Assembly: GCA_012656075.1 (NCBI GenBank)
Contig: JAAKBF010000001.1
Location: 372,001-436,000 of the forward strand
Reading direction: 5' to 3'
Source: Phytophthora hibernalis
Lineage: Eukaryota > Oomycota > Peronosporomycetes > Peronosporales > Peronosporaceae
Length of the DNA: 64,000 nucleotides
Part shown: positions 41,041 through 50,512 of the stretch, one piece after another
How the letters are laid out: the number at the start of each line of letters is the position of its first letter
How positions within the stretch are numbered: the stretch's first letter is position 1
Made by a program: the position numbers and the translations under genes
The notes under the pieces: generated by a model
Told to the model about the DNA's origin: nothing
Database searches by the model: none
What the model saw: only the letters and a program-made list of their open reading frames with translations

Positions 41041-41141
41041 ACAGTTCCCTTAGGCCGGGAACTGTGAACTTATCGTTCACTGAGAGCCTTTGCTCTCTTA
41101 CGCTTCCTCAAGGCAAGGTGTTGTGTGACCCCGTCACACAA
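41041..41141 (+). other. chain of four consecutive hairpins
   Basis: Within 101 bp: ACAGTTCCC / GGGAACTGT (41041-41049, 41057-41065), GTGAAC / GTTCAC (41064-41069, 41075-41080), GAGAGC / GCTCTC (41082-41087, 41092-41097) and TTGTGTGAC / GTCACACAA (41121-41129, 41133-41141), all perfect stems with loops of 3-7 nt. Could be a structured RNA or part of an LTR. No coding frame. Confidence 0.6.
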
Positions 41142-41747
41142 TTGCTAGTGTAAGTATTTTAAGTCGTTAACATAACTAAGTGACATCAATGTGGTTTGAC
41201 ACTGTTGCTACATGTATATGTCTAACATTGCAATGGAGGTGTTGTCTACCGTCTGCTAAGTAGCACGTGCAGATGTAGGCTGGTACAGATTAACCTGTCA
41301 TAAATGATACCTGACACACCTGATACATTGCTATATATGATACGAAATCGATCCACCGACTTGGTAGTAAACGTTAGTAAAATAGAGCGCTTGGTGAGTT
41401 GCGTTGCATATCCAATAAGATGGGATAATAATTACCCGACCCGCCGGGAAACACTGCAACCTCGATGTAAAAAGATTTTCTCCAGCAGAGATAAAAATGA
41501 GAAAGGGTGGGTGTAGCTATTATCGCTTTTTCAGCTCACTATCGCTTTTCAGACAGTCAGTTTATGCTTTCAATGTCAACGCCTAGCCAGCAGTCCCCGA
41601 GGTCGCCTCGACTGGTTTGGTAGGAAGACCACGTACATACACGCTGCAACCAAGGTGATATCGTATGTTTCAATTTCTACGTAACAACGCTCGACCTCCG
41701 TCTTTTACGGTATGGGTGAAGGTTCACCGCAAATTCAACAAGAAAAG
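41142..41747. other. intergenic, nothing recognised
   Basis: No gene, RNA or repeat identified in about 600 bp. Confidence 0.45.
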
Positions 41748-41817
41748 TTACACCAAGCGCGCCGACGACATGCAAATGCAGAGCACGCGTGTGAGATAGT
41801 ATAGTGCTACGGCGACT

Positions 41818-42117
41818 CTATATCGAACGCCAAAGCGGGCATTTGACAGGGAGGTCGAACACATCTGGCCAACGCTGTTCAATGCGAGCCACAATCGCGT
41901 CGAACGTCTTGCGTGAGCAGCGCAGGGTTGAATTGAACCGGCCTTCGTTACACGACGAATATTGAAAAGCTGTCTGCCAAGCAGCCGTCCGCAGGGCGTA
42001 GCGACGTGAGGTCGGTCTTGGGTTGAGACGGCTATCACTAGTGCTGACGACGGCTACAATAGCGGCGGTCACGGCGCAGACCACGATCTTGATAGTGCGT
42101 CTTGACTTGCGGGGCAT
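41818..42117 (-). pseudogene. N-terminal fragment of a Harbinger-like transposase
   Basis: The ATG at 42117 opens 99 codons (MPRKSRRTIKIVVCAVTA start; FNSTLRCSRKTFDAIVARIE near the end). After a frame change the minus strand continues with RVAVALYYLTR, like the VAVALYRL segment before the HTH of HARBI1-type transposases, and then stops. The catalytic domain is absent. The assignment is moderate: only this short block supports it. Confidence 0.4.
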
Positions 42118-42262
42118 ATTCCGATCTGCTCTTTTTATCTCTTCTCCTGGCGGACCCCGGTGAGGTGTGCAGGAGACCAGAGATGATCTCTTTCTTAAAA
42201 AGCGGTAAAAAAGGGGTTGGGCCAATCAGATTCGAGTATATCTCTGCTGGGGAAATATCGTT

Positions 42263-42604
42263 TTTACATCGACCTCGCCCTTAGCGGATAACACAGTCTC
42301 TTCCGAGTCCACATTCAAGACCAAGTCAAATTTGGCTGACGACGAAAAGTGGGCACCCGAACAAAAAAGAGGACCCTTATCTCTTGTCGATGCGCTCCTC
42401 TATTACGGAGGCGACAGCTTCGACCCGACCTTCATGGACAAAGACGCTCAACTTCTGAGCCCTGCGAGTGGCGACGCGGAGGCAGTAAAGCGCGTGCTGC
42501 GGATTGTCATTGACGGAACATGGAAAGAGGCCAAGACGGCGAAACGCAAGAAGAAAGTCGTCTTTAGACTCGATTTTAATGCTAGGCTGCGGAAATATGA
42601 GTGA
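42263..42604 (+). CDS. unrecognised ORF fragment without ATG
   Basis: An open frame reads from about 42263 to 42604 (SLVDALLYYGGDSFDPTFMD; VKRVLRIVIDGTWKEAKTAK) and ends FNARLRKYE. The composition is protein-like, but no ATG precedes it in frame; a TTG at 42332 is the first alternative start. It is divergent from the transposase fragment at 42117. It may be part of the same decayed element or a gene that has lost its start. Confidence 0.3.
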   Translation, partial: FTSTSPLADNTVSSESTFKTKSNLADDEKWAPEQKRGPLSLVDALLYYGGDSFDPTFMDKDAQLLSPASGDAEAVKRVLRIVIDGTWKEAKTAKRKKKVVFRLDFNARLRKYE

Positions 42605-42882
42605 ACCTTCGTTGAATCGGAAGTCAGGGAATTTTTAGGGCATGGTGATGTAGGTGCCACAAGGAGTGGATGCATGTTATACATTATCGCGAAAAACAAA
42701 GGCTTCCTTTTGTTGTAGGACCTTGGAATATAGATCTAATGTCTAGCCCGGGTGTATATCACGTATGGAGTAAATCTGATACAGATTTGGACGGAATGAT
42801 GTGACGGACACAAAACAATGACAGATGAGGTTTTACATCCGCCGCACCATACAATCATTTCCACCAATAAGATCATCGCTAT

Positions 42883-44120
42883 GTGAACGCACCTTCGCCA
42901 CTCAAAATTAGTGTTGGAAATGCAGTGTCCGGAGGACGCAGCAACTGCTCGCTTGCGAGCTTGGGGGTGGCCGACGATGACAACCTGTGCAGCAACTTGG
43001 AAGATGATGACGGTGACACAGCAAGCACTGCTGTTGAAGTGGTAGTTAGGGACCGAAGAAATACTTATTCCAACGCTCTGAAACTCCAGGTGCTAGAAGA
43101 TATCAATACTGGCGTCAGCGTCACCGAAGCTGCGAGGCTTCACGGTATCAAGTCACGGACTGCTGTGCACGCGTGGAAGGGTCGGGAAGCTATCATCAGA
43201 GAGGCATGCAATAACAAGAAGCGATCTATGTGCAGCGTCGACGGGCAAGGCAGGAAAAGTCTATACCCGCACTGCGACGAGCTCATACAGTGGATTAAGG
43301 AAATGAGACGCGACGACTTTCCGCTGAAGACATCCCATGTTCTGGTGTTCGTAAAGGAGGAGTACAGCGAGTTCACATCTGTGTACTTGGCGAAGAACAA
43401 GGAGGAGAGCTTAGGCCGCATGATGCGGCGGATTGTCTACCAGCGTGGGTTCTCGTTTCGGCGCCCTACGAAGTCTGTGCTCTCAACGCTAGACCTTGAA
43501 GCAGAGCAGCGCAAATTCGCTAGCGAGGTAGGAAGCAAGGTCAGTGCTACGTACGCACGATCGTGCATTTTCAACGCCGACGAGACCGCAGTGTACTACG
43601 ATGACACCCCACTCGTATTATTAGCGAGCGTGGCGCCAAGAAAGGAGTCAAGATCAAAGGACGGGTGCGATCGGAGAGGGCAAGTGTGCTGCTGATCGTA
43701 TCGGCTACAGGACAAAATCTTCGCCCGCTCATCATCTTTAAAGGGCAGCCAGGGGGACGGGTGGAGGAGGAAGTCCAGGGCCATTCCAACCGAGTTATGG
43801 CGACTGTGCAGACGAATGCTTGGATGGATTCGCGGGTGTGGCGGGACATATTCATTGAAAATTCCTGGGGTGGCTTTGTGTGTGATGCCCAGCCTGGGCC
43901 GCTTGCGCTCTACGTGGACAACTTGAAGTGCCACGTCTCGACCGAGGCGCAGGACGCATTTGCTACCTGAAACCGAGTGCCCCTTCGCGAACGTCTGCTG
44001 AAGCTACAGCGCCTACCAGCACCCGAGAAGCGGAAGCGCTTGGTGGAGCGCGTCGTTGCTGCTTGGGATGCGGTTAGTGAGAGTAGCATAAAGAAGGCAT
44101 GGAGTAAGGCTGGACTCTAA
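42883..44120 (+). pseudogene. pogo/Tigger-like DDE_1 transposase, internally deleted
   Basis: CENP-B/psq-type HTH (LKLQVLEDINTGVSVTEAAR, LHGIKSRTAVHAWKG), a second helical domain, first Asp in IFNADETAVYYDDTP, a frame change near 43650, IVSATGQNLRPLIIFKGQ, NAWMDSRVWRDIFIE and second Asp in LALYVDNLKCHVSTEA. Immediately after comes a stop and then the C-terminal tail (LQRLPAPEKRKRLVERVV; AAWDAVSESSIKKAWSKAGL) to 44120. The block with the third acidic residue (NSTxxxQPxD) is missing, so the protein cannot be active. The start codon is uncertain; 42883 is a GTG. Confidence 0.78.
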
Positions 44121-44275
44121 TAGACTGACCAGATAGGGCGGGGGACGTCACCTACTGCCTTGGAGCCCCGGCACCAAGGTCACCACTCGGGTGTTTAACT
44201 TTGCGGCAGTCGTGGGAATTGAACCCTCGTCACATTATTAAAAGGTGGTGTCGAGCCGGTTGAGCCCCAGAGCGA
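44120..44275 (-). repeat. possible tRNA-derived SINE or tRNA-like relic
   Basis: On the minus strand a B-box-like GGGTTCAATTCCC (44214-44226) lies about 45 bp downstream of an A-box-like GGGGCTCAACCGG (44256-44269). A good tRNA cloverleaf cannot be drawn (D and acceptor stems fail), which is typical of SINE heads. It lies within the 3' part of the pogo-like element. Confidence 0.4.
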
Positions 44276-44444
44276 CGTTTTATTGACGCCAAAGTCAATT
44301 TTGTTATGCTTGGATATAATTTAGTCCTCGGGTTCCGATTGGTTAAATATCAGTTTTGGCTCCAAGTGTCGTTCTTTTGAGTCCGCTTCGGTCTTAATAC
44401 AATAGAAAAACCTAGCGCGTCACATCTTTCCGTCCAAATCTGTA

Positions 44445-45210
44445 CCTATCGAACCCGATAGACAATTTGGCGGGATTTGATACTACTTAGCGAGGCTGAA
44501 AGTAGCTCGTAATGGATGTCTGAGTAGTTTTCTCTTCTTGGTCGAGACAAATTTTCTCAGAGACTCGTAACAGCAGCTTCCGAGGGTCTTTCAGCATCTT
44601 TTCATCAAGATCAGGGTGCTCCGGCAGCAAAATATAGTGTCCACGTAGTATCAGGTGGTTACGATTATTACCTGCTGTTTTACGTCAAGTGGTGGTTGTA
44701 GCTTAGACTGTCGTTACCGTCTACTTCCAAATCTGATAGTATTGCTATACTGTTGTCCACGAATGCTATCAGGTGTGCCAGGTTAATCTGTACATCATCG
44801 GGTGTATGCTGAACAACGCATGCCCCTACTTCAAATCTCTTCTAGGCGGGGTGATCAATCGTCCCATTCAAACGCATTATAGGTACGCGTGTATACCTGG
44901 TACATCTCCGGCTGTGGTGTCCACATGTGAACAACTTTGCATTCTCCAGATAGGTGAACAGGAAGACGATATGAATACCCGGAAGTAATTGAGTTCCGAA
45001 GACTTATTCCGTTTGATGACCGCTATTCGAATAAAGAATATGCACCGATGTTTGCATGCAGACACTACTCTAGATGTACTCAGTCTCGTATGTAAGTCTC
45101 TATTCTCAGGTAAATGACAGCGAGCAATATGTATTATTTCCCCAATGTAGCTGCTAAGCTTATTTGCAACTGTACCCGGTTGAACCACGTCTTTTGTCAT
45201 TAAGTTTGAA
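44445..45210. other. intergenic, nothing recognised
   Basis: About 770 bp between the pogo-like element and the LINE remnant. No supported feature. Confidence 0.45.
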
Positions 45211-46985
45211 TTTGAAGTGAGGTACATTAATGACATTTAGTCTCATAACGTCACCTAATGCCCGTTTCCAGCAGTGGCCCTGTCGGCCATGCTGCAGCCT
45301 TCGCGCTATGCGCTGGGAGTGCTGCAGCCCTCCCGTTCGGTCACACCGTGACCGATTCGGGCCGAGAAGCCCTCACCCTCCCTGTGGTCCCTCCAGTAGG
45401 CCACATCATCTTGCACCAAATCTGTGATCGCCCTTCACTTCCGTTCTGGCACATCGCCGCTATCGCTTCTCCATTCCATGTTCCCCATCGTGATAGTTTC
45501 AAGGTTAGCTAGCCTGCGCCGCTCTATTGCGCTCCCTCGGATGCACTTTTCCCGCTCTGTACCCCGCCGCGTCCGCGATCCTACGAGTTTCCAGTACGTG
45601 TCCTTCACGCGATCCGTGTTAGGAGAGCGCCTGGCAGCAAATCCCCGTATTGTTGGCTAATGATCGCCGATCACAGTTACAGGTGACCATCCTGTAGCGC
45701 TACACACTTTGACCCCGCGCAGGAGTCTCAGTTGATCTGCAAGTGGAGATACTGTCCGCATCCCAACATAATGCGCCGCCCCCAAATTGCGTAGCGTTAT
45801 TCTTGGCGTGTTCGCTCTGACCTCAACAATCACATTACCGCTCCCTCCGCACTGCGCACCCGCATGCGTGCCCCCACAAAAGAAGACTAAAAAGGATGTT
45901 CCTGTGTTCGACTTAGCCGCTGCACCACCACTCTCACACCCACTCAGTGTTTCGCTGATGATCCTTCCCAGTCGCAGTTGCGCTCTCGTGGTCACCCCAG
46001 TTAGTAGTAGTTGGGTTAACTGAATATAGCCACTGCGTACCCTGATCAGGAGACTCCGTATGTGGTGGCCACTATACATAGACGTGTCATTGAGTGAGTC
46101 GAAGTGGGCAACCCTCCAGCGCCAAATACTGAGTAACGATAACGCCGCCCCTAACGCCCAGCATCCTTCAATCACTTTCTCCACAGCGCCACCCACATGA
46201 GCTATGATTTCTTCACCTTCCTCCATGAGGGCAACCCCGATCGCCTTAGTTAGGCCACTAGGTATCCTGGGTAGGGTGAGCGAGAAAACAGCGCGCTCAA
46301 TGCTCTCCGTGGGTATCCCTGCTTTCGCCCAGCTGTCTACAAGCCTGAGCTGTGCCACCGGGCATGACCAAAACACATGATGGAGGTCCATCCTTCTTAT
46401 ACTGATGCATTCACCATGCAGGCAAGTGAGGCCTGCTGATACCGGGTTGTAAACCGATAGGGCGTGATGCTTTATCCGTAGGAGGAGTTAGTCTCCCACG
46501 GATTAAGCCCCACTATCCTCATGATGCGGCGCCATTGCAGACGTTGCAGTCCCTGCGCCGTTGGCTCGCTCAGCTCTTGCCATTTTCTGTGAGATGTGTC
46601 TAGTTTCTTCCTCGCCTTCGTGTGAGCAGCATCCATGATCATATTCTTATAGTCCTTCCGTGTCCTCGACCATCTCCTCCGTCCGGCCCATAAGCACGTT
46701 ATCAGCAAAACTCGGGTGCGGATGCATCCATTTCACTTTGGCCGTGGATCCAGCAGCTACCTGTACTCGTGCGAAAACTGCCTGGGCCGACTCAGAAACT
46801 GTGTCCCCCTCGCGCTGATCTCCGCCTCTGTGTGTGGCATGTCCACCTGCCCCTGGTGTGCTGCCAAAATAATGCTCTTCGTCACGTCCATTTTTGTCAT
46901 TAAGTCGTCTTTTGGTATTATGGATTTTGTTCCTGACAAATAAATCGTCAGTTGGCACGTAAAAATCTCGTTTTGTGTAGTGCAT
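45211..46985 (-). pseudogene. LINE (non-LTR retrotransposon) 3' remnant: zf-RVT and RNase H
   Basis: Minus strand. A zinc-binding reverse-transcriptase tail (CLHGEC then LHHVFWSCPVAQ, around 46370-46430) is followed by about 120 residues and an RNase H-like segment (FLVFFCGGTHAGAQCGGSGN, near 45885) in which the first catalytic Asp is replaced by Cys; the frame stops at VTVIGDH (45657). Upstream fragments (ARKKLDTSHRKWQ; QRLQWRRIMRIVGLNPWET) extend to about 46985 in broken frames. The 3' tail ends with AATGTACCTCACTTC (45213-45228), shared with 47530. The RT core itself is outside the remnant. Confidence 0.65.
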
Positions 46986-47527
46986 TGATAATTTCGACGA
47001 GTTGTATTAATATCGTTCCTATTACATGTAATAGTGGTATGGTATTGTCCTTTGCATTTATTTTGCCCTCTATTTTAGAGTCTAAAATAGACTTTGTGCA
47101 GCTTGGTTTTTGCTTACTGTGCAAAGGCCGAGATGCACCCAACCTCGCTTTTGCACCCCAGAACTGCATCTCTGCGTTGTCAGTCTGTAAACGACGGATG
47201 TGCTTCAAAACCGAGTTTTAGAGTTTAGCAGCTTGTTTTCAAGCTGATCCTTCGGCTTCGGAGTAAAGTTAATTAGGCGAGTTGTCAGAAACATATAATT
47301 GACTTTTATCGAGCCTTTTGCCAAAAAAGGTATGCAAAGCACAATACCGTTTTGAGTAAAGACGGCAGCTCCGTCGAGTATTGGAAGGCAAGACTGAACA
47401 CCACTTCGAAGTACATGAACATGTATCAAGATCAATATTGACAAGCCATGCGCAGCCAACCGTATTTTTGTATCGCAGCTGAGGCACGTCCTGTTGCTAT
47501 TTCGTGTCATTACCCGGGTTTTTTAGA

Positions 47528-47876
47528 TTTTGAAGTGAGGTACATTAAAATGTCATTTAGTTTCTACTAACGACACCTAACGCTCATGACCGCCCGACGC
47601 CAGTAGTGAGCCCGACGTTTGTGCGGTGATAATTTCGTGCTTTGAGCACGGGCCGTCACCGCCCACAGTTACACCATGCCCGAGTCGGTCCCCCATGAGT
47701 CTTGCGCTCCATTCACCTCCATCCAGTGCTTCACATCTGCTGCCGTCAAGGCGCTGATCGCCTCCATTGAGCCCCCTGCGTGGTGTCCATGGCTGTTTCC
47801 CACTCCATGTTGATTTCCGTCGATCGCACCATTCGTGCCAATTCCTGCTCTGTACACTGTACAGATCTTTGAACAT
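47528..47876 (-). pseudogene. second LINE-like 3' tail fragment
   Basis: 47528-47586 is homologous to 45211-45262 (tail with GTACCTCACTTCAAA on the minus strand). The adjacent 100-codon frame to 47876 shows no recognisable domain. Probably the truncated 3' end of a related element. Confidence 0.4.
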
Positions 47877-48882
47877 ACGATTTAAAAGGTTATGGGTGTT
47901 CGCTGAGGAAGCAGATCACTGTACATAAGGGGTTTGGCCAGTGGGTTGATTCAAAACTCGATATCTCGACAACCGTTTATCCGTTTTTACCGGAACAACC
48001 GTCAAAATGAATCTGGAACTCTGGACAATTTTACTAAAGTGATTGTGGCTTATTCACTGCAAGTGGGGTCGTCTTTCCAGCTCCGGGGGCAGATGCATCG
48101 TATTCGAGGTGCGATCAGTTTAGTAGAGCTTTTAATCAAGATGTTTGTATCAGCAGACCATATATTAGGTCAAAGGGGCGTATTTACGCCCTTTTACGAT
48201 GATTATTCAAAGCAATAATCATAGGGTCAAATAAAAGGTGAATACGCCCTTACTTCGCACACATAACTTTCAGCTCGTTACATGTAGCTGAGATAACTTT
48301 GTGTAAGACCTGCGACTTCAATTCAATAACGCTGCAGCTCGCGCGTGCCTCAGCCACAGGTAAGAGGTAAAACCTGTTGCATGCGGTAGATGGGATCTCT
48401 TCGCATTCGCGAGCGGTTGGTTCACTCCGGCATGACACTTTCTTCATTTTGAGATCCCGGGAAGTCGGTGAACAGCGCAGCAATCCAAATTAGTGAATTT
48501 GTGTAATTTCAGATTCAGGGCCACTACCTCTTTTACTGTAAAGTTATTTTTAAGCAACATTAAATGTTTAAATTTTGAATAGCAACCTTTTTTAAAAAAA
48601 TAAAGTCGATGTTAGATTTCAAGAAAATCTAGTTGAATTCTATCATCGTGGCGTTTTTGCTACTAACAAATGGTTAGGATGCATTATTAATAACTACATG
48701 TACAATATATGTATACCATGAATGTTTTATATACAGTAAGTTACCATTGTATCAATAGTTGATCACACTCGCGAACGCATGTTCAGGGCCAACTTTGGGA
48801 TCGGCACGATGGTTCTGCGACAGCAAAACCATCGTAACGCTTGCTTTGTCGAGAACTCCGATAATCACCACCAGTTCCAGAC
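47877..48882. other. intergenic, nothing recognised
   Basis: About 1 kb, AT-rich toward 48.5-48.7 kb. Short frames (for example 47934-48218) have no recognisable content. Confidence 0.5.
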
Positions 48883-48898
48883 TCACTTCGCAATTTGC
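48883..48898 (+). promoter_or_regulatory. oomycete initiator-type core promoter of the effector gene
   Basis: ACTCACTTCGCAATTT matches the oomycete core promoter GCTCATTYYNCAWTTT at 14 of 16 positions and lies 47 nt before the ATG at 48945. Confidence 0.7.
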
Positions 48899-48944
48899 TA
48901 CCCTGTCCAAAGAGCCCAGCACCAACACTGATCATCAACCGGCA

Positions 48945-49335
48945 ATGCGTCTCTCCTACTTCCTCCTTGTGGCTACTGCGATCACCCTCCTCGCAGGTGA
49001 CAGCCTCCGGTCGTATCACGGCGGATTCGATCATGACATCTCCGGACCTTAGTACGAGCCATGATGCCAATGTCGAAAAGAGGGTTTTGCGCAACCACAT
49101 ACACGAAGTCGGTGAGCCCGAGGAGGGTGACATTGAAAAAGAAGAAAGAAAGGGCGAGAACCTCTTTTCGTCGGAGAAGATGGCCAAGGTGTTTACAGAC
49201 TCTGCGTTCCGGACAAAGAGGTTCGAGAAATGGAAGCTTCTGGGTCACTCGCCCGGCAAGGTCTACAAAAACGTACCCAAAGAGGTCTACAGAAAATACT
49301 ACACGTGGAGGTACCACGGCAACGGTCAATACTAG
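48945..49335 (+). CDS. RXLR-EER effector candidate (frame change after signal peptide)
   Basis: The ATG at 48945 opens a typical signal peptide of about 18 residues. The rest of the gene is in the next frame: an RVLR (RXLR) motif at 49081-49092, EER at 49141-49149, and a C-terminal effector domain of about 60 residues with aromatic/Leu spacing resembling a single W-type motif, ending at 49335. RXLR effectors are secreted at the plant interface and enter host cells to modify immunity. About 129 residues. The change lies near 48995-49010 and is +1 (or two bases missing), unlike the -1 changes elsewhere, so this may be a true pseudogene or two adjacent deletions. The strong core promoter suggests a once-expressed gene. 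Assignment to a named avirulence family is not possible here. Confidence 0.72.
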
Positions 49336-49840
49336 TGCCAAGAGCACAAGGGGGTCAAAGCTCACCTCTGGATGTTTCTTCTCGGCGCAAGGGATCGAGA
49401 TGTAGAGAGGAGGTGACCTTTGTGAGCCGGTCTGGCGTTTGCCCCACAAGACCAAGATTACTCGATGTGTGGGGCCTGGTGATCCCTCCGCATTTCAAGA
49501 TAAACACCAATGCGCGACGGACCTGGCGGACCCTTCGTGTTCAAGATCCCGCTGCCAAGGCACAGAGGACTCGGTAAACCCTCGAGTGCTCAAAATTCCT
49601 ACCAAGGCGCAAGGACAAGGTGAACCTTCGCTCTCAGCTCAAGACACCAACGCACGGAGGGGCTGGTGACCCCTCGTGGTCATGATCGCTCACTGACAAC
49701 GCCTGAGGCCTGGTGAGCCGCTTGCGTTTCCATTCAAGTACCAAAACACAGAGGACGTGGTGGATCTTCCTGTGCGTTTGTTCTCCACCGTGCCGAGAGG
49801 ACTTGGTGACCCTCTTGCTTTCATGCCGAATCACCCGGCC
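49336..49840. repeat. degenerate tandem repeat, about 48 bp unit, nine or so copies
   Basis: Directly after the effector stop codon, units of 42-55 bp share CCAA.GC.CAGAGGAC.TGGTGA and CC.TC[GT].GTTCAAGAT. They are too diverged for recent amplification. No continuous coding frame crosses them. Possibly the remains of a repeat-containing gene or a 3' minisatellite. Confidence 0.6.
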
Positions 49841-49949
49841 TAGATAACAAAAATGTGGGGATCTCAGCGATACAGGAGACTATAGTTAGTATGTAGAACT
49901 AACAAAATATTTTTATTATCCTGTGTCCCTCCCCCAAACTGTCACTATC

Positions 49950-50093
49950 ATGGAGACGCTGCAACCAACAGAGTCGCAACGTCGAATAGAAGCTCGGGTG
50001 ATTCGAGCACTCGGAGTGGAAAGGGACCCCGTGAATTTTTCTGCGTTTCAGAAGTTGGTAGCGCTTCAAGGTCGAAAATCGAGAAATCCGTAA
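49950..50093 (+). CDS. doubtful short ORF, 47 aa
   Basis: METLQPTESQRRIEARVIRA start, charged and helix-prone, ends GRKSRNP. It could be an expressed small protein or a fragment of a transposon gene. No supporting promoter or homolog in the window. Confidence 0.25.
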   Translation: METLQPTESQRRIEARVIRALGVERDPVNFSAFQKLVALQGRKSRNP

Positions 50094-50512
50094 GGCGGAA
50101 TCGCTATCGAAAGCATGCACCAAGCAACGACACGCATGTGGCAATTCGAGAACCGGGCGATATTTTCACGTCGGATAAGGAAAACAATCGAAACTGCCAG
50201 TTTTCTAGTACATGCTTGGTCAATTAAATTCTTTCGAGGCCGAGTTGTTCCACTCGAACTAAGTATTGGGGTGGTAGTTTATCAGAAATTTATCTGCGGG
50301 TTTTACGGATATTCGACCAGTAGAACTACATGTAAAGTTCTCTATTATAATATACGTGTCAACACCGATTTTACTTTAAATAACTACGCACACATTTTTA
50401 AAAGGATTTAACTTTTCAAAAGTTTTTAAAATATATCGACGAACCAGAAAAATTGGGACTGGTGTGTTCCACACACGCATTTCTAGCGCCAATACCCGGT
50501 AATCTTGCGCCC
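50094..50512. other. intergenic upstream of the SWI3-type gene
   Basis: AT-rich, no gene seen. No convincing initiator-type element before the ATG at 50513. Confidence 0.45.

Larger units (their letters stand above)
42780..44444 (+). mobile_element. second pogo-like DNA transposon (1.66 kb)
   Basis: The ends 42780-42806 and 44418-44444 are inverted repeats of 27 bp with one mismatch, starting TACAGATTTGGACGGAA; the TA is the target duplication. The interior carries a DDE_1 transposase on the plus strand with its third catalytic block deleted, and a tRNA-like segment near the right end. TIR sequence differs from the element at 20338-21896, so this is a separate family. Confidence 0.85.

Noticed and set aside
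49336..49840. Effector repeat domain continuing past the RXLR stop
   Set aside because: No frame stays open through the repeat units, and unit lengths are not multiples of three.
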